A stretch of 64,000 nt of DNA from an uncultured Lachnospiraceae bacterium (GTDB lineage Bacteria > Bacillota > Clostridia > Lachnospirales > Lachnospiraceae). Shown piece after piece: positions 36,602-45,170 of the stretch. Numbering within the stretch: position 1 is the first letter of the stretch; each line of letters begins with the position of its first letter. The position numbers and the translations under genes are program-made. Below the pieces are notes generated by a model. It ran no database searches. It was not told the origin of the DNA and saw only the letters and a list, made by a program, of their open reading frames with translations. The stretch covers positions 20,277 through 84,276 of the forward strand of contig CANQTL010000009.1 of NCBI GenBank assembly GCA_947626775.1. Reading direction: 5' to 3'.

Positions 36602-37573
36602 GTGTCACTGACAAACGCCCAATACGATATGATCCTTCATCAATATGAGAGGAAACAGCAGAAAAGCAGACATCAGGTGCAGGAGCGTCTGGCATATGTC
36701 TACGATCACATTCCCGCCTACCGGGAACTTGAGGACAGAGTCGCCTCGATTTCCGTTGCACAGGGTAGAAAACTTCTCGCAGGAGACGAGGACGCCATGG
36801 AGGATCTGCGAGATTCCCTGGCGGAACTGTCCGGCAGAAAAGCGCAGCTTCTTGAAGATCACGGACTGCCCGCCGACTATCTGGAGCCCGTCTACGAGTG
36901 TCCCGACTGCCGGGATACAGGATATATCGACGGTCAGAAATGCCACTGTTTCAAGCAGGCTATGATCACGCTGCTGTATGAACAGTCCAATATACAGGAG
37001 ATGCTCCGGACGGAGAATTTCGACGCTCTGTCCTACGAATACTATGAGGGCGAGGATCTGTCCCGCTTCAGAAACGCGGTGGATACCTGCCGGAATTTTA
37101 TAAAAAATTTCAATTCCGACTACCACAATCTGTTTTTTTATGGTACAGTGGGTACGGGGAAATCATTTCTATCCGGCTGTGTTGCAAAGGAACTGATCGA
37201 GAGCGGGCATTCCGTAATTTATTTTAGCGCAACCGGTCTGTTCGATCTGCTGTCAAGACATTCCTTTGATTACAAAAACCGGGAAGAGCTTCGTGAGACG
37301 TGCGCCGACCTGTATCAATGCGATCTGCTCATCGTGGACGACCTGGGCACGGAACTGACAAACCAGTTTGTGGCCTCCCAGCTGTTTGCCCTCTTAAACG
37401 AGCGCCATATGGGTAAGAAGGCGACGATCATCTCCACCAACCTCTCTCTCGAAGAACTGCGGAACAGATATTCCGACCGCATCTTTTCCCGTATCACAAG
37501 CAACTATGAGATCTGCAAACTGTCAGGACAAGACATCAGAATGTACAGGAAACGACTGCTTAACAGAAAGTGA
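36602..37573 (+). CDS. DnaC/DnaI-like helicase-loader ATPase
   Basis: 323 residues. The N-terminal region is helical and carries a CPDCRDTGYIDGQKCHCF zinc-binding cluster (about 100-117), typical of DnaI-type loaders that bind the replicative helicase. The AAA+ domain has Walker A GTVGTGKSFLSG, Walker B LLIVDDLGTE, sensor 1 ISTNLS and the arginine-containing RYSDRIFSRI. Start is a GTG at 36602, eight bases after AAGGAG; no ATG in frame fits. It follows the DnaD gene and precedes the PRPP-synthetase-like gene, with ten bases before the next start. Confidence 0.92.
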   Translation: MSLTNAQYDMILHQYERKQQKSRHQVQERLAYVYDHIPAYRELEDRVASISVAQGRKLLAGDEDAMEDLRDSLAELSGRKAQLLEDHGLPADYLEPVYECPDCRDTGYIDGQKCHCFKQAMITLLYEQSNIQEMLRTENFDALSYEYYEGEDLSRFRNAVDTCRNFIKNFNSDYHNLFFYGTVGTGKSFLSGCVAKELIESGHSVIYFSATGLFDLLSRHSFDYKNREELRETCADLYQCDLLIVDDLGTELTNQFVASQLFALLNERHMGKKATIISTNLSLEELRNRYSDRIFSRITSNYEICKLSGQDIRMYRKRLLNRK

Positions 37574-37583
37574 GGTTTCTCTC

Positions 37584-38771
37584 ATGACCAGACGTGAAGA
37601 AAAAAGAAATCTGGAGACCATACCCGTAGGCTCCCTGGGACTGATCCCCATGGAAGGCTGCCGGTCTCTGGGAGAAAAGGTTGACTACTATCTCGTGAAG
37701 TGGCGCACCGAACGCGAGAGCGAGCACAAAGACTCTCTCGCATTCTCAGGCTATCAGCGTGACTCTTACATTTTGGAAGCCGCCGTTCCCCGTTTCGGCT
37801 CCGGCGAAGCCAAGGGCGTCATCAAGCAGTCCGTCCGCGGCTCCGACCTCTATATTCTGGTCGACGTAACCAATTACAGCCTGACCTACTCGCTCTGCGG
37901 ACATGAAAACCGCATGTCTCCCGACGACCATTATCAAGACTTAAAACGCATCATCTCCGCGGTGGGCGGCAAGGCGAGACGAATCACCGTCATCATGCCC
38001 TATCTCTATGAGAGCAGACAGCACAAGAGAACGGCACGAGAATCTCTCGACTGTGCGCTGGCCCTCCAGGAGATGGTAAATATGGGCGTGGACAATATCA
38101 TCACCTTCGACGCCCACGATCCCCGCGTACAGAACGCGATCCCGCTGCATGGCTTCGAGACGGTACAGCCCGCCTACCAGTTTATCAAGGGTTTGCTGAA
38201 CCACGTAAAAGGCCTGAAGCTGGACAGCGGCCACATGATGGTGATCAGCCCCGACGAGGGCGGCATGAGCCGCGCCATCTACATCGCCAATGTACTCGGA
38301 CTGGATATGGGTATGTTCTATAAGCGCAGAGATTACACGCGCGTCGTCAACGGCAGAAACCCCATCGTCGCACACGAGTTCCTCGGCTCCAGCGTAGAGG
38401 GTAAGGATATGATCATCATAGACGATATGATCTCCTCCGGCGAGAGTGTGCTGGAAGTTGCCGCCGCACTGAAAGAGCGTCGTGCCAACAGAATTTTTGT
38501 ATTTTCGACTTTTGGTCTTTTCACAGCGGGCCTGGACCGTTTCGACAAAGCCTACGCCGACGGCACAATCTACCGGGTGCTGACGACCAACCTGATCTAT
38601 CAGACGCCGGAACTGCTGGCCCGCGAATGGTACATCGACTGCGATCTGAGCAAATACATCGCCTACATCATCGACACCCTGAATCATGACACCTCCATCA
38701 GCGATCTCTTAAATCCCGTGGAGCGCATCCAGTCGATTGTGGCGAGATATCATGCGGGGGAGCTGGATTGA
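37584..38771 (+). CDS. Divergent ribose-phosphate pyrophosphokinase-like protein
   Basis: 395 residues, longer than ordinary Prs (near 315), with an extra 60-70 residues at the N-terminus. Seen: VMPYLYESRQHKRTARES where Prs has the ATP-binding MPYFGYARQDRK, then DAHDPRVQNAIP in place of the catalytic His loop, and PRPP loop VIIDDMISSGES-like (IIIDDMISSGES) where Prs has DDMIDTGGT. The fold is therefore kept while active-site residues are changed; it may be an alternative PRPP synthetase or a regulatory phosphoribosyltransferase-fold protein. ATG at 37584 after GTGAGG. It is the third gene of the DnaD operon, which links nucleotide supply to replication only by position. Confidence 0.82.
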   Translation: MTRREEKRNLETIPVGSLGLIPMEGCRSLGEKVDYYLVKWRTERESEHKDSLAFSGYQRDSYILEAAVPRFGSGEAKGVIKQSVRGSDLYILVDVTNYSLTYSLCGHENRMSPDDHYQDLKRIISAVGGKARRITVIMPYLYESRQHKRTARESLDCALALQEMVNMGVDNIITFDAHDPRVQNAIPLHGFETVQPAYQFIKGLLNHVKGLKLDSGHMMVISPDEGGMSRAIYIANVLGLDMGMFYKRRDYTRVVNGRNPIVAHEFLGSSVEGKDMIIIDDMISSGESVLEVAAALKERRANRIFVFSTFGLFTAGLDRFDKAYADGTIYRVLTTNLIYQTPELLAREWYIDCDLSKYIAYIIDTLNHDTSISDLLNPVERIQSIVARYHAGELD

Positions 38772-38887
38772 CAACTGTTTTTCACACTATTTTCGTTTGG
38801 GATATTTTAATTGATCTCGCATATAATAGTATTGCTGAATGTTACTTTCTCAGGCAATCATCCGCTGACAAGTTGGTGTCGAATCGC

Positions 38888-38916
38888 TTGACAAGTCGTT
38901 TTTGCCATGATATAGT
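38888..38916 (+). promoter_or_regulatory. Strong promoter of the Abi_2 locus
   Basis: TTGACA (38888-38893), 17 bases, TATAGT (38911-38916). TGACAAGT also occurs at 38868-38875, 21 bases before the copy inside the promoter, a possible operator pair. A further TATAAT lies at 38822-38827. Confidence 0.75.
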
Positions 38917-38922
38917 GAGTTC

Positions 38923-38990
38923 AGTGATCGTGTTGCGGAATACCTGCGAGGCCCGCAACCTGAGAGAGTCCCTGCGGGGGCTCTCTTGTA
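38923..38990 (+). ncRNA. Structured leader RNA of the Abi_2 gene
   Basis: Between the promoter and the ribosome site the transcript folds into two stems. Stem 1: GTTGCGG (38932-38938) with CCGCAAC (38953-38959), enclosing a small CCT-GCG-AGG hairpin (38943-38951). Stem 2: AGAGAGTCCC (38963-38972) with GGGGCTCTCT (38977-38986), ten pairs including one G-U, loop TGCG. Together they cover most of the leader, which is not coding. Stem 2 could act as an attenuator, or the pair could form a separate small RNA. HEPN proteins of this type have been linked to neighbouring structured RNAs that restrain them; that link is from memory. Confidence 0.55.
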
Positions 38991-39006
38991 TATTAGGAGA
39001 ATTTTT

Positions 39007-39963
39007 ATGTGTACTACAAACGACAAACCGTTTTTAACTTATGAACAGCAACTTCAAAAACTATCCGACAAAGGATTGACGATCCCCAGCCACGACAAAG
39101 CTATAGAACTCTTAAAAAAACTCAGCTATTTCGCCCTCATCTCAGGATACAAAAAACCTTTTAAATCTAAAAGCAGCATATATAAACCGAATACCAGTTT
39201 AGACGACATTTATTCTCTCTATATCTTTGACGATACTTTGAGAACTATTATTTTACGCAATATTTTGAAAGTAGAAAAACATATTAAATCACTCATATCC
39301 TATTCTTTCTGTGAAACTTACGGCGAAGATCAACAACAATATCTCAATGCAACGAAATATAACTATACTTCCTCTAACCAGGCAGATATCAACGATCTAA
39401 TAGGTCGCCTATCCAAAATCGCTTCCGATCCTAAAGATTATTCTTATATACAACATCAGTTACGTAATCATGGAAATATTCCATTATGGGTCATGATGAA
39501 AGCCTTAACTCTGGGAACCGTATCAAAGTTCTATAGTTTTTTGCCCCAAAAAATTCAAGCCAAAGTGAGTATCGAGTTCCAATATATTACCGAAAGCGAC
39601 CTTGTCCGCATGCTGGATCTGCTTGCCCGCGTCCGTAACGTATGTGCCCACAACGAACGTTTATTTAATTATCGCTACAATAAAGGCTCTATCCATGACA
39701 CATATATACATCAGTATCTGCATATTCCCAGGCCGAATATTCAATATGCCAAAGGAAAACAAGATTTATTTGCAGTAATTATTGTACTTAAATATCTTCT
39801 AAGTCCTGAAGACTTTTCACAGTGCGTAACTGACATCAATAAGGCTCTCAACACTCTTCTGCTGTCTACACGACAGTTGCAAAGATCGCAAATGTATAAA
39901 TATATGGGATTCCCGAATAATTGGATAGAAATAGAAAATGCTCCTTATTCCGCAAAAGAATAA
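39007..39963 (+). CDS. Abi_2 family (AbiD/AbiF-type) HEPN protein
   Basis: 318 residues, abortive-infection family. The N-terminus has the family pattern LTYEQQLQKLSDKGLTIP followed by LLKKLSYFALISGYKKPF; the centre has SLYIFDDTLRTIILRNILKVE; the C-terminal half carries RNVCAHNERLFN, an R-x4-H HEPN motif (Arg210, His215), expected to cut RNA. ATG at 39007 after TTAGGAG. The gene is clearly more AT-rich than all its neighbours, with different codon use, and sits alone between the replication operon and an opposing acyltransferase, so it is probably acquired. No prophage or mobile gene remains nearby. Anti-phage function is known for family members and is inferred here. Confidence 0.88.
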   Translation: MCTTNDKPFLTYEQQLQKLSDKGLTIPSHDKAIELLKKLSYFALISGYKKPFKSKSSIYKPNTSLDDIYSLYIFDDTLRTIILRNILKVEKHIKSLISYSFCETYGEDQQQYLNATKYNYTSSNQADINDLIGRLSKIASDPKDYSYIQHQLRNHGNIPLWVMMKALTLGTVSKFYSFLPQKIQAKVSIEFQYITESDLVRMLDLLARVRNVCAHNERLFNYRYNKGSIHDTYIHQYLHIPRPNIQYAKGKQDLFAVIIVLKYLLSPEDFSQCVTDINKALNTLLLSTRQLQRSQMYKYMGFPNNWIEIENAPYSAKE

Positions 39964-40055
39964 GCTGCCGATTTTGCCAGTGAAGCATAATGAGCTTTCT
40001 AAGAGCCAGCACACGACTCGTGCCGTCTCCGCACTCTTCATAAGCTTTCCGGCAA

Positions 40056-41099
40056 TTACTGCGAAATTTTCCCTTTTGTCCGAAAGCCATATTTTTTCAT
40101 GAAATCCATAAATTTCATCAGCATCAAAAAGAGCAGAATGTCCACCAAAATTCTTAAACCTGCATCGATAAAACCGTTTCCCGTAATGCTCCACACAAAA
40201 CTGACAGCATAATCCATCGTATGGATCCAGAGCATATACATGGAATTTCTTCCCAGATATCTGAGCGGCGCCATTATTTTAACCTCGTCTGCCGCCGCGC
40301 TGAGATAGCAGAAAAACATAGTCCCTGCGATAGCCGTAATATAGCAGACCGGAAACAACGTATATCTTCTGCATGCCAGTTCAAGATAACTGTTTTCCGT
40401 CATATAACTCAAAAGCAGCGTACTTCCCCAGATGAAAAACGACAGTGCTCCGTACAGACAAGTTTTGTGATGAATGTCGATTCTTTTCAGGAAAACACCC
40501 CACGCAAAAAACGGCATGACAGCAAGCGCTATGTCAAAGGAGAAGGGAAGCCACTGCAATTTCCCCAGCGCCACGCCGCTCAGCGTACAGGCAATGAGCG
40601 CCGCGGCAAATTGTTTTCTACCCAGTTTCAGATGCAGATAATCAAACAGACTCCGCCCCAGAAAGAGTACGAGCAGAAACCACGGAATACCAAGTGCCGG
40701 AATGGACGCGCCCATCACATCGACCGCTACACCGCTTCCAAAAACAAAGATGTTGATCTTTTCCATGAGGTAACTTTTCCATGCAATGGAACCGAAATGA
40801 TTAAGGACATTTAATCCGAGTCTCAACATATACAGAAAAGCTGCCGGGACAACCAAATGTCGAAATGCTCTTTCCGTTTTGCGCAAAAACTCATCGTTAT
40901 CCGAAGACATCCTGAATGCGGTGCTGCTTAATATGAAGAACAGCGGCATATGAAACGAAAAAATCACTCCCCGTGTTATTTTTTCCGCCATTGTGCCCCC
41001 CCCCGGCGTAGTATGTCCCAGTATCACTGCCAAAATGGCAATTCCTTTTGCGATATCGATCCAGCCTATACGTTCTGTCTCCCGTTTGCCTGCCGCCAT
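40056..41099 (-). CDS. Acyltransferase family 3 membrane protein with G9 tract
   Basis: 347 residues, about ten TM helices. It begins with RIGWIDIAKGIAILAVILGH, with the conserved His of acyltransferase_3 proteins, followed by FSFHMPLFFILSS. Such enzymes O-acetylate or otherwise acylate cell-surface glycans using cytoplasmic acyl-CoA. A run of nine G (40996-41004 on the plus strand as C) encodes PGGG (about residues 32-35), only about 100 bases into the gene; a change of one base would stop translation early. The frame is open as sequenced. ATG at 41099 with a weak AAGG site. It converges with the Abi_2 gene. Confidence 0.88.
   Translation of the reverse strand: MAAGKRETERIGWIDIAKGIAILAVILGHTTPGGGTMAEKITRGVIFSFHMPLFFILSSTAFRMSSDNDEFLRKTERAFRHLVVPAAFLYMLRLGLNVLNHFGSIAWKSYLMEKINIFVFGSGVAVDVMGASIPALGIPWFLLVLFLGRSLFDYLHLKLGRKQFAAALIACTLSGVALGKLQWLPFSFDIALAVMPFFAWGVFLKRIDIHHKTCLYGALSFFIWGSTLLLSYMTENSYLELACRRYTLFPVCYITAIAGTMFFCYLSAAADEVKIMAPLRYLGRNSMYMLWIHTMDYAVSFVWSITGNGFIDAGLRILVDILLFLMLMKFMDFMKKYGFRTKGKISQ
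40996..41004. repeat. C9/G9 homopolymer near the start of the acyltransferase gene
   Basis: Nine identical bases in coding sequence; in frame here. Tracts of this length often change length by slippage. Confidence 0.9.
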
Positions 41100-41142
41100 T
41101 GTATCTTACGCCTTTCTCTTGCGGATAAAATTCTCTGCTTTC

Positions 41143-41171
41143 TTGCTTTTCTCTCCCCATCATGCTATACT
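41143..41171 (+). promoter_or_regulatory. Promoter of queT
   Basis: TTGCTT (41143-41148), 17 bases, TATACT (41166-41171). The leader then has a CCCGCG/CGCGGG hairpin (41186-41201) before the aptamer. Confidence 0.6.
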
Positions 41172-41212
41172 CAACACGTTGATCTCCCGCGGGCACGCGG
41201 GTTTTCAAGAAT

Positions 41213-41256
41213 GCCGTGAGTTCGAGACCTTCCTCACGTAAAACAAAACTAAAGGA
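41213..41256 (+). promoter_or_regulatory. preQ1-I-like riboswitch
   Basis: Stem CGTGAG (41215-41220) with CTCACG (41233-41238) encloses a 12-base loop beginning TTC; an A-rich tail TAAAACAAAACTAA follows and runs into the AAGGAG ribosome site. This is the compact hairpin plus A-rich pseudoknot tail of preQ1-I aptamers. The ribosome site lies at the tail, so ligand binding should block translation. The gene downstream is queT, the expected target. Confidence 0.7.
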
Positions 41257-41261
41257 GACAA

Positions 41262-41780
41262 ATGAATATGAAAAACAAGAATGCAGCATTTCTGACCCAG
41301 GCGGCCATGATCGCCGCCATCTATGTGGTGTTGACGTTTATCGCCAACGCTTTCGGTCTTGCCAACTACGCCATACAGGTCCGTTTCTCTGAGGCTCTCA
41401 CGATTCTGCCTTATTTCACCCCCGCCGCAATCCCCGGCCTCTTTATCGGCTGTCTGCTGAGCAATATCCTGACAGGCTGTGCCCTGCCCGACATTATTTT
41501 CGGCAGCATCGCGACGCTTCTGGGCGCGCTCGGCACATACGCGCTGCGCAGCCGCAGATGGTGCGCTCCCCTCTGCCCGATCCTCGCCAACACAATTATC
41601 GTACCGTTGGTGCTGATCTACGGCTATGGCCTGCTGATCGAGGGCATGTCCGTGCTGCAGTGCTACGGCTACTACTGCCTGACCGTAGGCGCAGGCGAAG
41701 TGATCTCCTGCGGCGTCCTCGGCATGATTCTGCTGTTCACACTGGAAAAATACCGCGGCTCACTGTTTAGCGCAGGCTGA
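41262..41780 (+). CDS. queT: QueT family queuosine-precursor transporter
   Basis: 172 residues with five or six TM helices. Starts MNMKNKNAAFLTQAAMIAAI, then YAIQVRFSEALTILPYFTPA and GLFIGCLLSNIL, features of QueT-type S components that import preQ0/preQ1 by association with an energy-coupling module. ATG at 41262 (a second ATG at 41268) after AAGGAGAC. The preQ1-like aptamer upstream supports the substrate assignment. No energising ATPase genes lie nearby; ECF modules are usually shared between S components. Confidence 0.92.
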   Translation: MNMKNKNAAFLTQAAMIAAIYVVLTFIANAFGLANYAIQVRFSEALTILPYFTPAAIPGLFIGCLLSNILTGCALPDIIFGSIATLLGALGTYALRSRRWCAPLCPILANTIIVPLVLIYGYGLLIEGMSVLQCYGYYCLTVGAGEVISCGVLGMILLFTLEKYRGSLFSAG

Positions 41781-41818
41781 CGACGTTTCCACCAAATCGA
41801 ATTTCGCCCGCACAGGCT

Positions 41819-42496
41819 CTAACGCACGGCGTCCAGCCAGTCCCTGACCTGAAGCAGATCGTCCAGCACGGCCACGCTCTTATCCCGCATCTCCTCTGTC
41901 GGCGGGAGCATATCGGGTACCATGATCGGCCTGACGCCCGCGCTGTGCGCGGCGCGGATACCGTTGTAAGAATCTTCGACTGCATAGCAGCGACAGGGGT
42001 TCGCGTTCATTTTTTCACATGTCATGAGATAGATATCTGGCGCCGGCTTGCTGTGTTCCAGCTGATCGCCGCCCATCACTACGCGAAAATACTCATATAG
42101 CCCGGCCTGCTTCAGCTCCTGCGTGACGGCCGCGAGTCTGGTGGAGGACGCCAGCGCCAGCGGCATACCGCATTCCTGCAGATACTCTAACAGCTCTCTC
42201 ACACCCGGTTTCACAGGCAGCCCGTCCCGTTCCACAATCCCGTGGAACAACGCGGACGCCTTATTGCAAAACTCTTCATAGGGAAAATCCTGCCCATATC
42301 GCTCCAGCACAATTTCTCTGGTCTTCGCACTGTTGGTTCCGATACAGGGAAGAAATGTCTCCCTCATGTCCGAAAGTCCGTATGTTTTTCCTGTTTTCTC
42401 CCAGCATTCCAGTACCAGACGCTCGCTGTCAAAGATAACGCCGTCCATATCAAAAATAACCGCATCCGCTTTCCGCATCGTTTCCTCTTTCGTCAT
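41819..42496 (-). CDS. HAD-superfamily hydrolase (beta-phosphoglucomutase-like)
   Basis: About 225 residues, subfamily IA. Seen: nucleophile motif VIFDMDGVIFDSE, cap domain, motif II LASSTR, Lys in HSKPAPDIYL, and acidic AVEDSYNGIRAAHSAG. Such proteins dephosphorylate or isomerise sugar phosphates; the substrate cannot be read from sequence. Start ATG at 42496 (GGAG eight bases upstream); ATG at 42478 is equally possible. It follows the 849-residue anchored protein with a 20-base gap and converges with queT. Confidence 0.9.
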   Translation of the reverse strand: MTKEETMRKADAVIFDMDGVIFDSERLVLECWEKTGKTYGLSDMRETFLPCIGTNSAKTREIVLERYGQDFPYEEFCNKASALFHGIVERDGLPVKPGVRELLEYLQECGMPLALASSTRLAAVTQELKQAGLYEYFRVVMGGDQLEHSKPAPDIYLMTCEKMNANPCRCYAVEDSYNGIRAAHSAGVRPIMVPDMLPPTEEMRDKSVAVLDDLLQVRDWLDAVR

Positions 42497-42516
42497 GCCC
42501 CGCTCTCCGTCTGCGC

Positions 42517-45066
42517 TCAACCGCCTTTTCTCACGTAAGTGATAAAACGGTTTCCGTTTTCCTCAAGCCACTCGGTCGAATCGTTCATGCCTTTTTTATA
42601 CAGTGTGCCCGTCGTCGGATCCATCACGACGATATTCAGTTCGTTGAACCCGGTGATAAGCACCGCGCTGCCATCGTCCAGAAGCGCCAGCACCGGGATA
42701 TCCTGATTTACGTAATACAGAACCGCGTCCAGTGTACAGCCCGACAGATCCAGGATCGTGCAGTTCTCCAGATCCGACTCCAGAATGGAGAATACAGTGT
42801 CGCCGCGGTCCAGCAGGCGCTGTGTGTTCCTGGAGATTCCCTCATACTTCAGGATGGTGTCAAGGCACACCGCGAGAGCGCTGTCATTTTCTGTCGCCTT
42901 GGCCTCCGTGATCGCCATGATCTGATTCCTCGTACTTCTTATGACCCGTTTCCAGACATACCCGCCGCCGTCATCCGTCACCTCGCCGGACAGTTCGCTG
43001 GCCAGCGCGACGGCCTCTCCGGGATCGACATAGATTCCCTCTATGCCATCTTTTCCATACACATAATATCGCGCCGAAAGCGCCCGGCCATCCCCGTCCG
43101 GCAGCGCGATCTCCCTGTTTCCCTCGAAAAGCACTTCCTTGGGAGACAGATGCTGCAGCCCTTTCGCATCGATCTCGTCTTTCACATCGATCTCTCCGAT
43201 CGTCTCATAGTTCTCGGTCACTACATAGCTGAGCCGGTTGCTGCCTTCTCTGACCTGATCTGTACTCATGATCTGATCGCTCTGCGTAGACTTGTATGTT
43301 CCGCTCTCTTCATCCCACATAACCCGGGACAGCGTGAGTTGATTTCCCTCGATCACGCCTCCTGTCACATAAATACCGTCCTTGCGGTAAGTTTTCAGGA
43401 TTTTGCCTTCATCGCCCTGAATCTGTACACAATACATGGGAAACGTCGGTATGCCCGCATTGTTCACCGCGACGTCGGCCTTTTTGGTCAGCCCGTATAT
43501 CAGATCTTCTTCCATGAAACCCAGTACGGAGATATATTCGTCGTTTCCCGCCTGAATAGCCGTCTGGCGCTGCGTGCTCAGATTGAGCAGCTTCAAACTG
43601 TCTCCGGCATACGGTTCATTTCCTTCCTGCCATACCAGCATCTTGTTGGAATCGGACACACGATAGCTGCCCTCCCGCAGTCCGGATACGATCGTCTGAC
43701 ACTCCCTGGATTCCAGGTTGACGGCATACACACTGCCCTCCAGCAGAAAATAGTAGATCCCCGCCTTGTTCACATAGGACAGTTTCCCGATATCTTCCGC
43801 CAGCAGCTCATACGATTTGTCACAGGGAATATAAATCATTTCTTCCACTGTGTTCGTCATACTGCTGTAGTAATACACCGCCGCGCCAACGTTTCCCTCG
43901 TGACGTCCCCTGTTCATATAACCGTACACAAGAAACGCTACATTTCCTGTCTCATCCACTGACAAGATCTGTATGCCATGCCGGTCATACATGTCTCTTT
44001 CGTCGAACAGTTCTTCCATATTGCCGTAAAAGCTGAAAATCCTGGCCAGCTTATTGTCCGTCACATTGTATGCATACAGCTTATCCGATACCGTATAGGC
44101 CAGGACATTGCCGCCGTCGCTCTCCACCAGATCTACGTCTCCGCCGACGATGCCGAGCATAATCTTGTCATTGACATAGCTGTCCGACGCCTCGTCGAAG
44201 ATCTGATCCATTGTTCTCTCATAATCGAGCAGATACATCCTGTCCGGCGTGTACCGGATACGGTAGTATTCCCTGACCCGGTAATAATTCTCGGCCTGCC
44301 CGTCCCGGACAGAGACGAGATAGCCCATGGCAAACGTCCCCAGCTGCTCCGACAGATCCATAATCGAAATCTCCGGTTCCGTGGCCTCCCTGACCGGCAG
44401 ATCACCCCAGGTAATCTGATCGAAACTGCTGTGTATCGTCACTTTGCGGAAGGTCGTGTTATCTCCCTCGGCATTGGATTCCAGATATTTGGTCAGATCT
44501 TTCGCCGCCTCTTTGTCAAATGTCCTGTCATGAAAATCCACGATATAATCCAGCTTATCCCTCACATGCATCGCATCGCTCAGAATAATGCGCGTGTAAT
44601 ACCGTATCGGGGAACGGCCTTCCGGCGTCACCAGAAACACCAGCATATACTCCGTATCGCTGTCGATCAGATCCTTCAGTGTGATGCTGAAATCAATCGC
44701 CGCGTCCTCCAGCTCATATTCTTCTACCTCGGTATCTTCCACCAGACGGCTTCCGTCAATACTTCGTACCTCAAAGGCGATACTGCTGACAGTTTCCCCA
44801 TATGTCTCGATCCGTGCGTCGATCTTCCTGTCGCTCCCGACAGGCTGTATCGTATCCCGCAGATGCGCCGTATCCATGCTCTGCGCATATCCGTGCAGGC
44901 TGTTTACGAGATGCCCCTCCGCATACAGAGACAGAATCGGATACGTCGCCTGATTCATTTCGGTTGTCATATCGGTGTTCCCCTGGTTCATGATTCTGCT
45001 GATCAGCGCAAGCGCTGCCGCAAAGATAATTCCAAGCAAAACCCCTTTTAGAATCGCCTTTTTCAT
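42517..45066 (-). CDS. Membrane-anchored extracellular protein, beta-propeller-like, with degenerate C39-like peptidase domain
   Basis: 849 residues, not a named family. One N-terminal TM helix (about 7-25) and no lipobox, so the rest is outside the cell. The middle (about 280-620) alternates short beta segments like a propeller (DGGNVLAYTVSDKLYAYN, GNVAFLVYGYMNRGR). The C-terminal 130 residues resemble a C39-like domain: SALAVCLDTILKYEG, then IPVLALLDDGSAVLITGFN and VVMDPTTGTLYKKGM. In active members the first block begins Cys-Gly-Pro and the second has His before the AV; here those positions read Asn-Asp-Ser and Ser, so no peptidase activity is expected. ATG at 45066. A 123-residue hypothetical gene precedes it. 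Confidence 0.65.
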   Translation of the reverse strand: MKKAILKGVLLGIIFAAALALISRIMNQGNTDMTTEMNQATYPILSLYAEGHLVNSLHGYAQSMDTAHLRDTIQPVGSDRKIDARIETYGETVSSIAFEVRSIDGSRLVEDTEVEEYELEDAAIDFSITLKDLIDSDTEYMLVFLVTPEGRSPIRYYTRIILSDAMHVRDKLDYIVDFHDRTFDKEAAKDLTKYLESNAEGDNTTFRKVTIHSSFDQITWGDLPVREATEPEISIMDLSEQLGTFAMGYLVSVRDGQAENYYRVREYYRIRYTPDRMYLLDYERTMDQIFDEASDSYVNDKIMLGIVGGDVDLVESDGGNVLAYTVSDKLYAYNVTDNKLARIFSFYGNMEELFDERDMYDRHGIQILSVDETGNVAFLVYGYMNRGRHEGNVGAAVYYYSSMTNTVEEMIYIPCDKSYELLAEDIGKLSYVNKAGIYYFLLEGSVYAVNLESRECQTIVSGLREGSYRVSDSNKMLVWQEGNEPYAGDSLKLLNLSTQRQTAIQAGNDEYISVLGFMEEDLIYGLTKKADVAVNNAGIPTFPMYCVQIQGDEGKILKTYRKDGIYVTGGVIEGNQLTLSRVMWDEESGTYKSTQSDQIMSTDQVREGSNRLSYVVTENYETIGEIDVKDEIDAKGLQHLSPKEVLFEGNREIALPDGDGRALSARYYVYGKDGIEGIYVDPGEAVALASELSGEVTDDGGGYVWKRVIRSTRNQIMAITEAKATENDSALAVCLDTILKYEGISRNTQRLLDRGDTVFSILESDLENCTILDLSGCTLDAVLYYVNQDIPVLALLDDGSAVLITGFNELNIVVMDPTTGTLYKKGMNDSTEWLEENGNRFITYVRKGG

Positions 45067-45170
45067 GATAACTTCTTCCCGCTCTTCTCCTCGCCGCACG
45101 GATCTGCAGATTCTTCGGCTTATTTCTGACACTCTGACTCTATTTTAATAAGATTGCGGGAAAACCACAA

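Noticed and set aside
38772..40055. Prophage or mobile island around the Abi_2 gene
   Set aside because: The gene is AT-rich and probably acquired, but no integrase, attachment repeat or phage gene is visible at either side.
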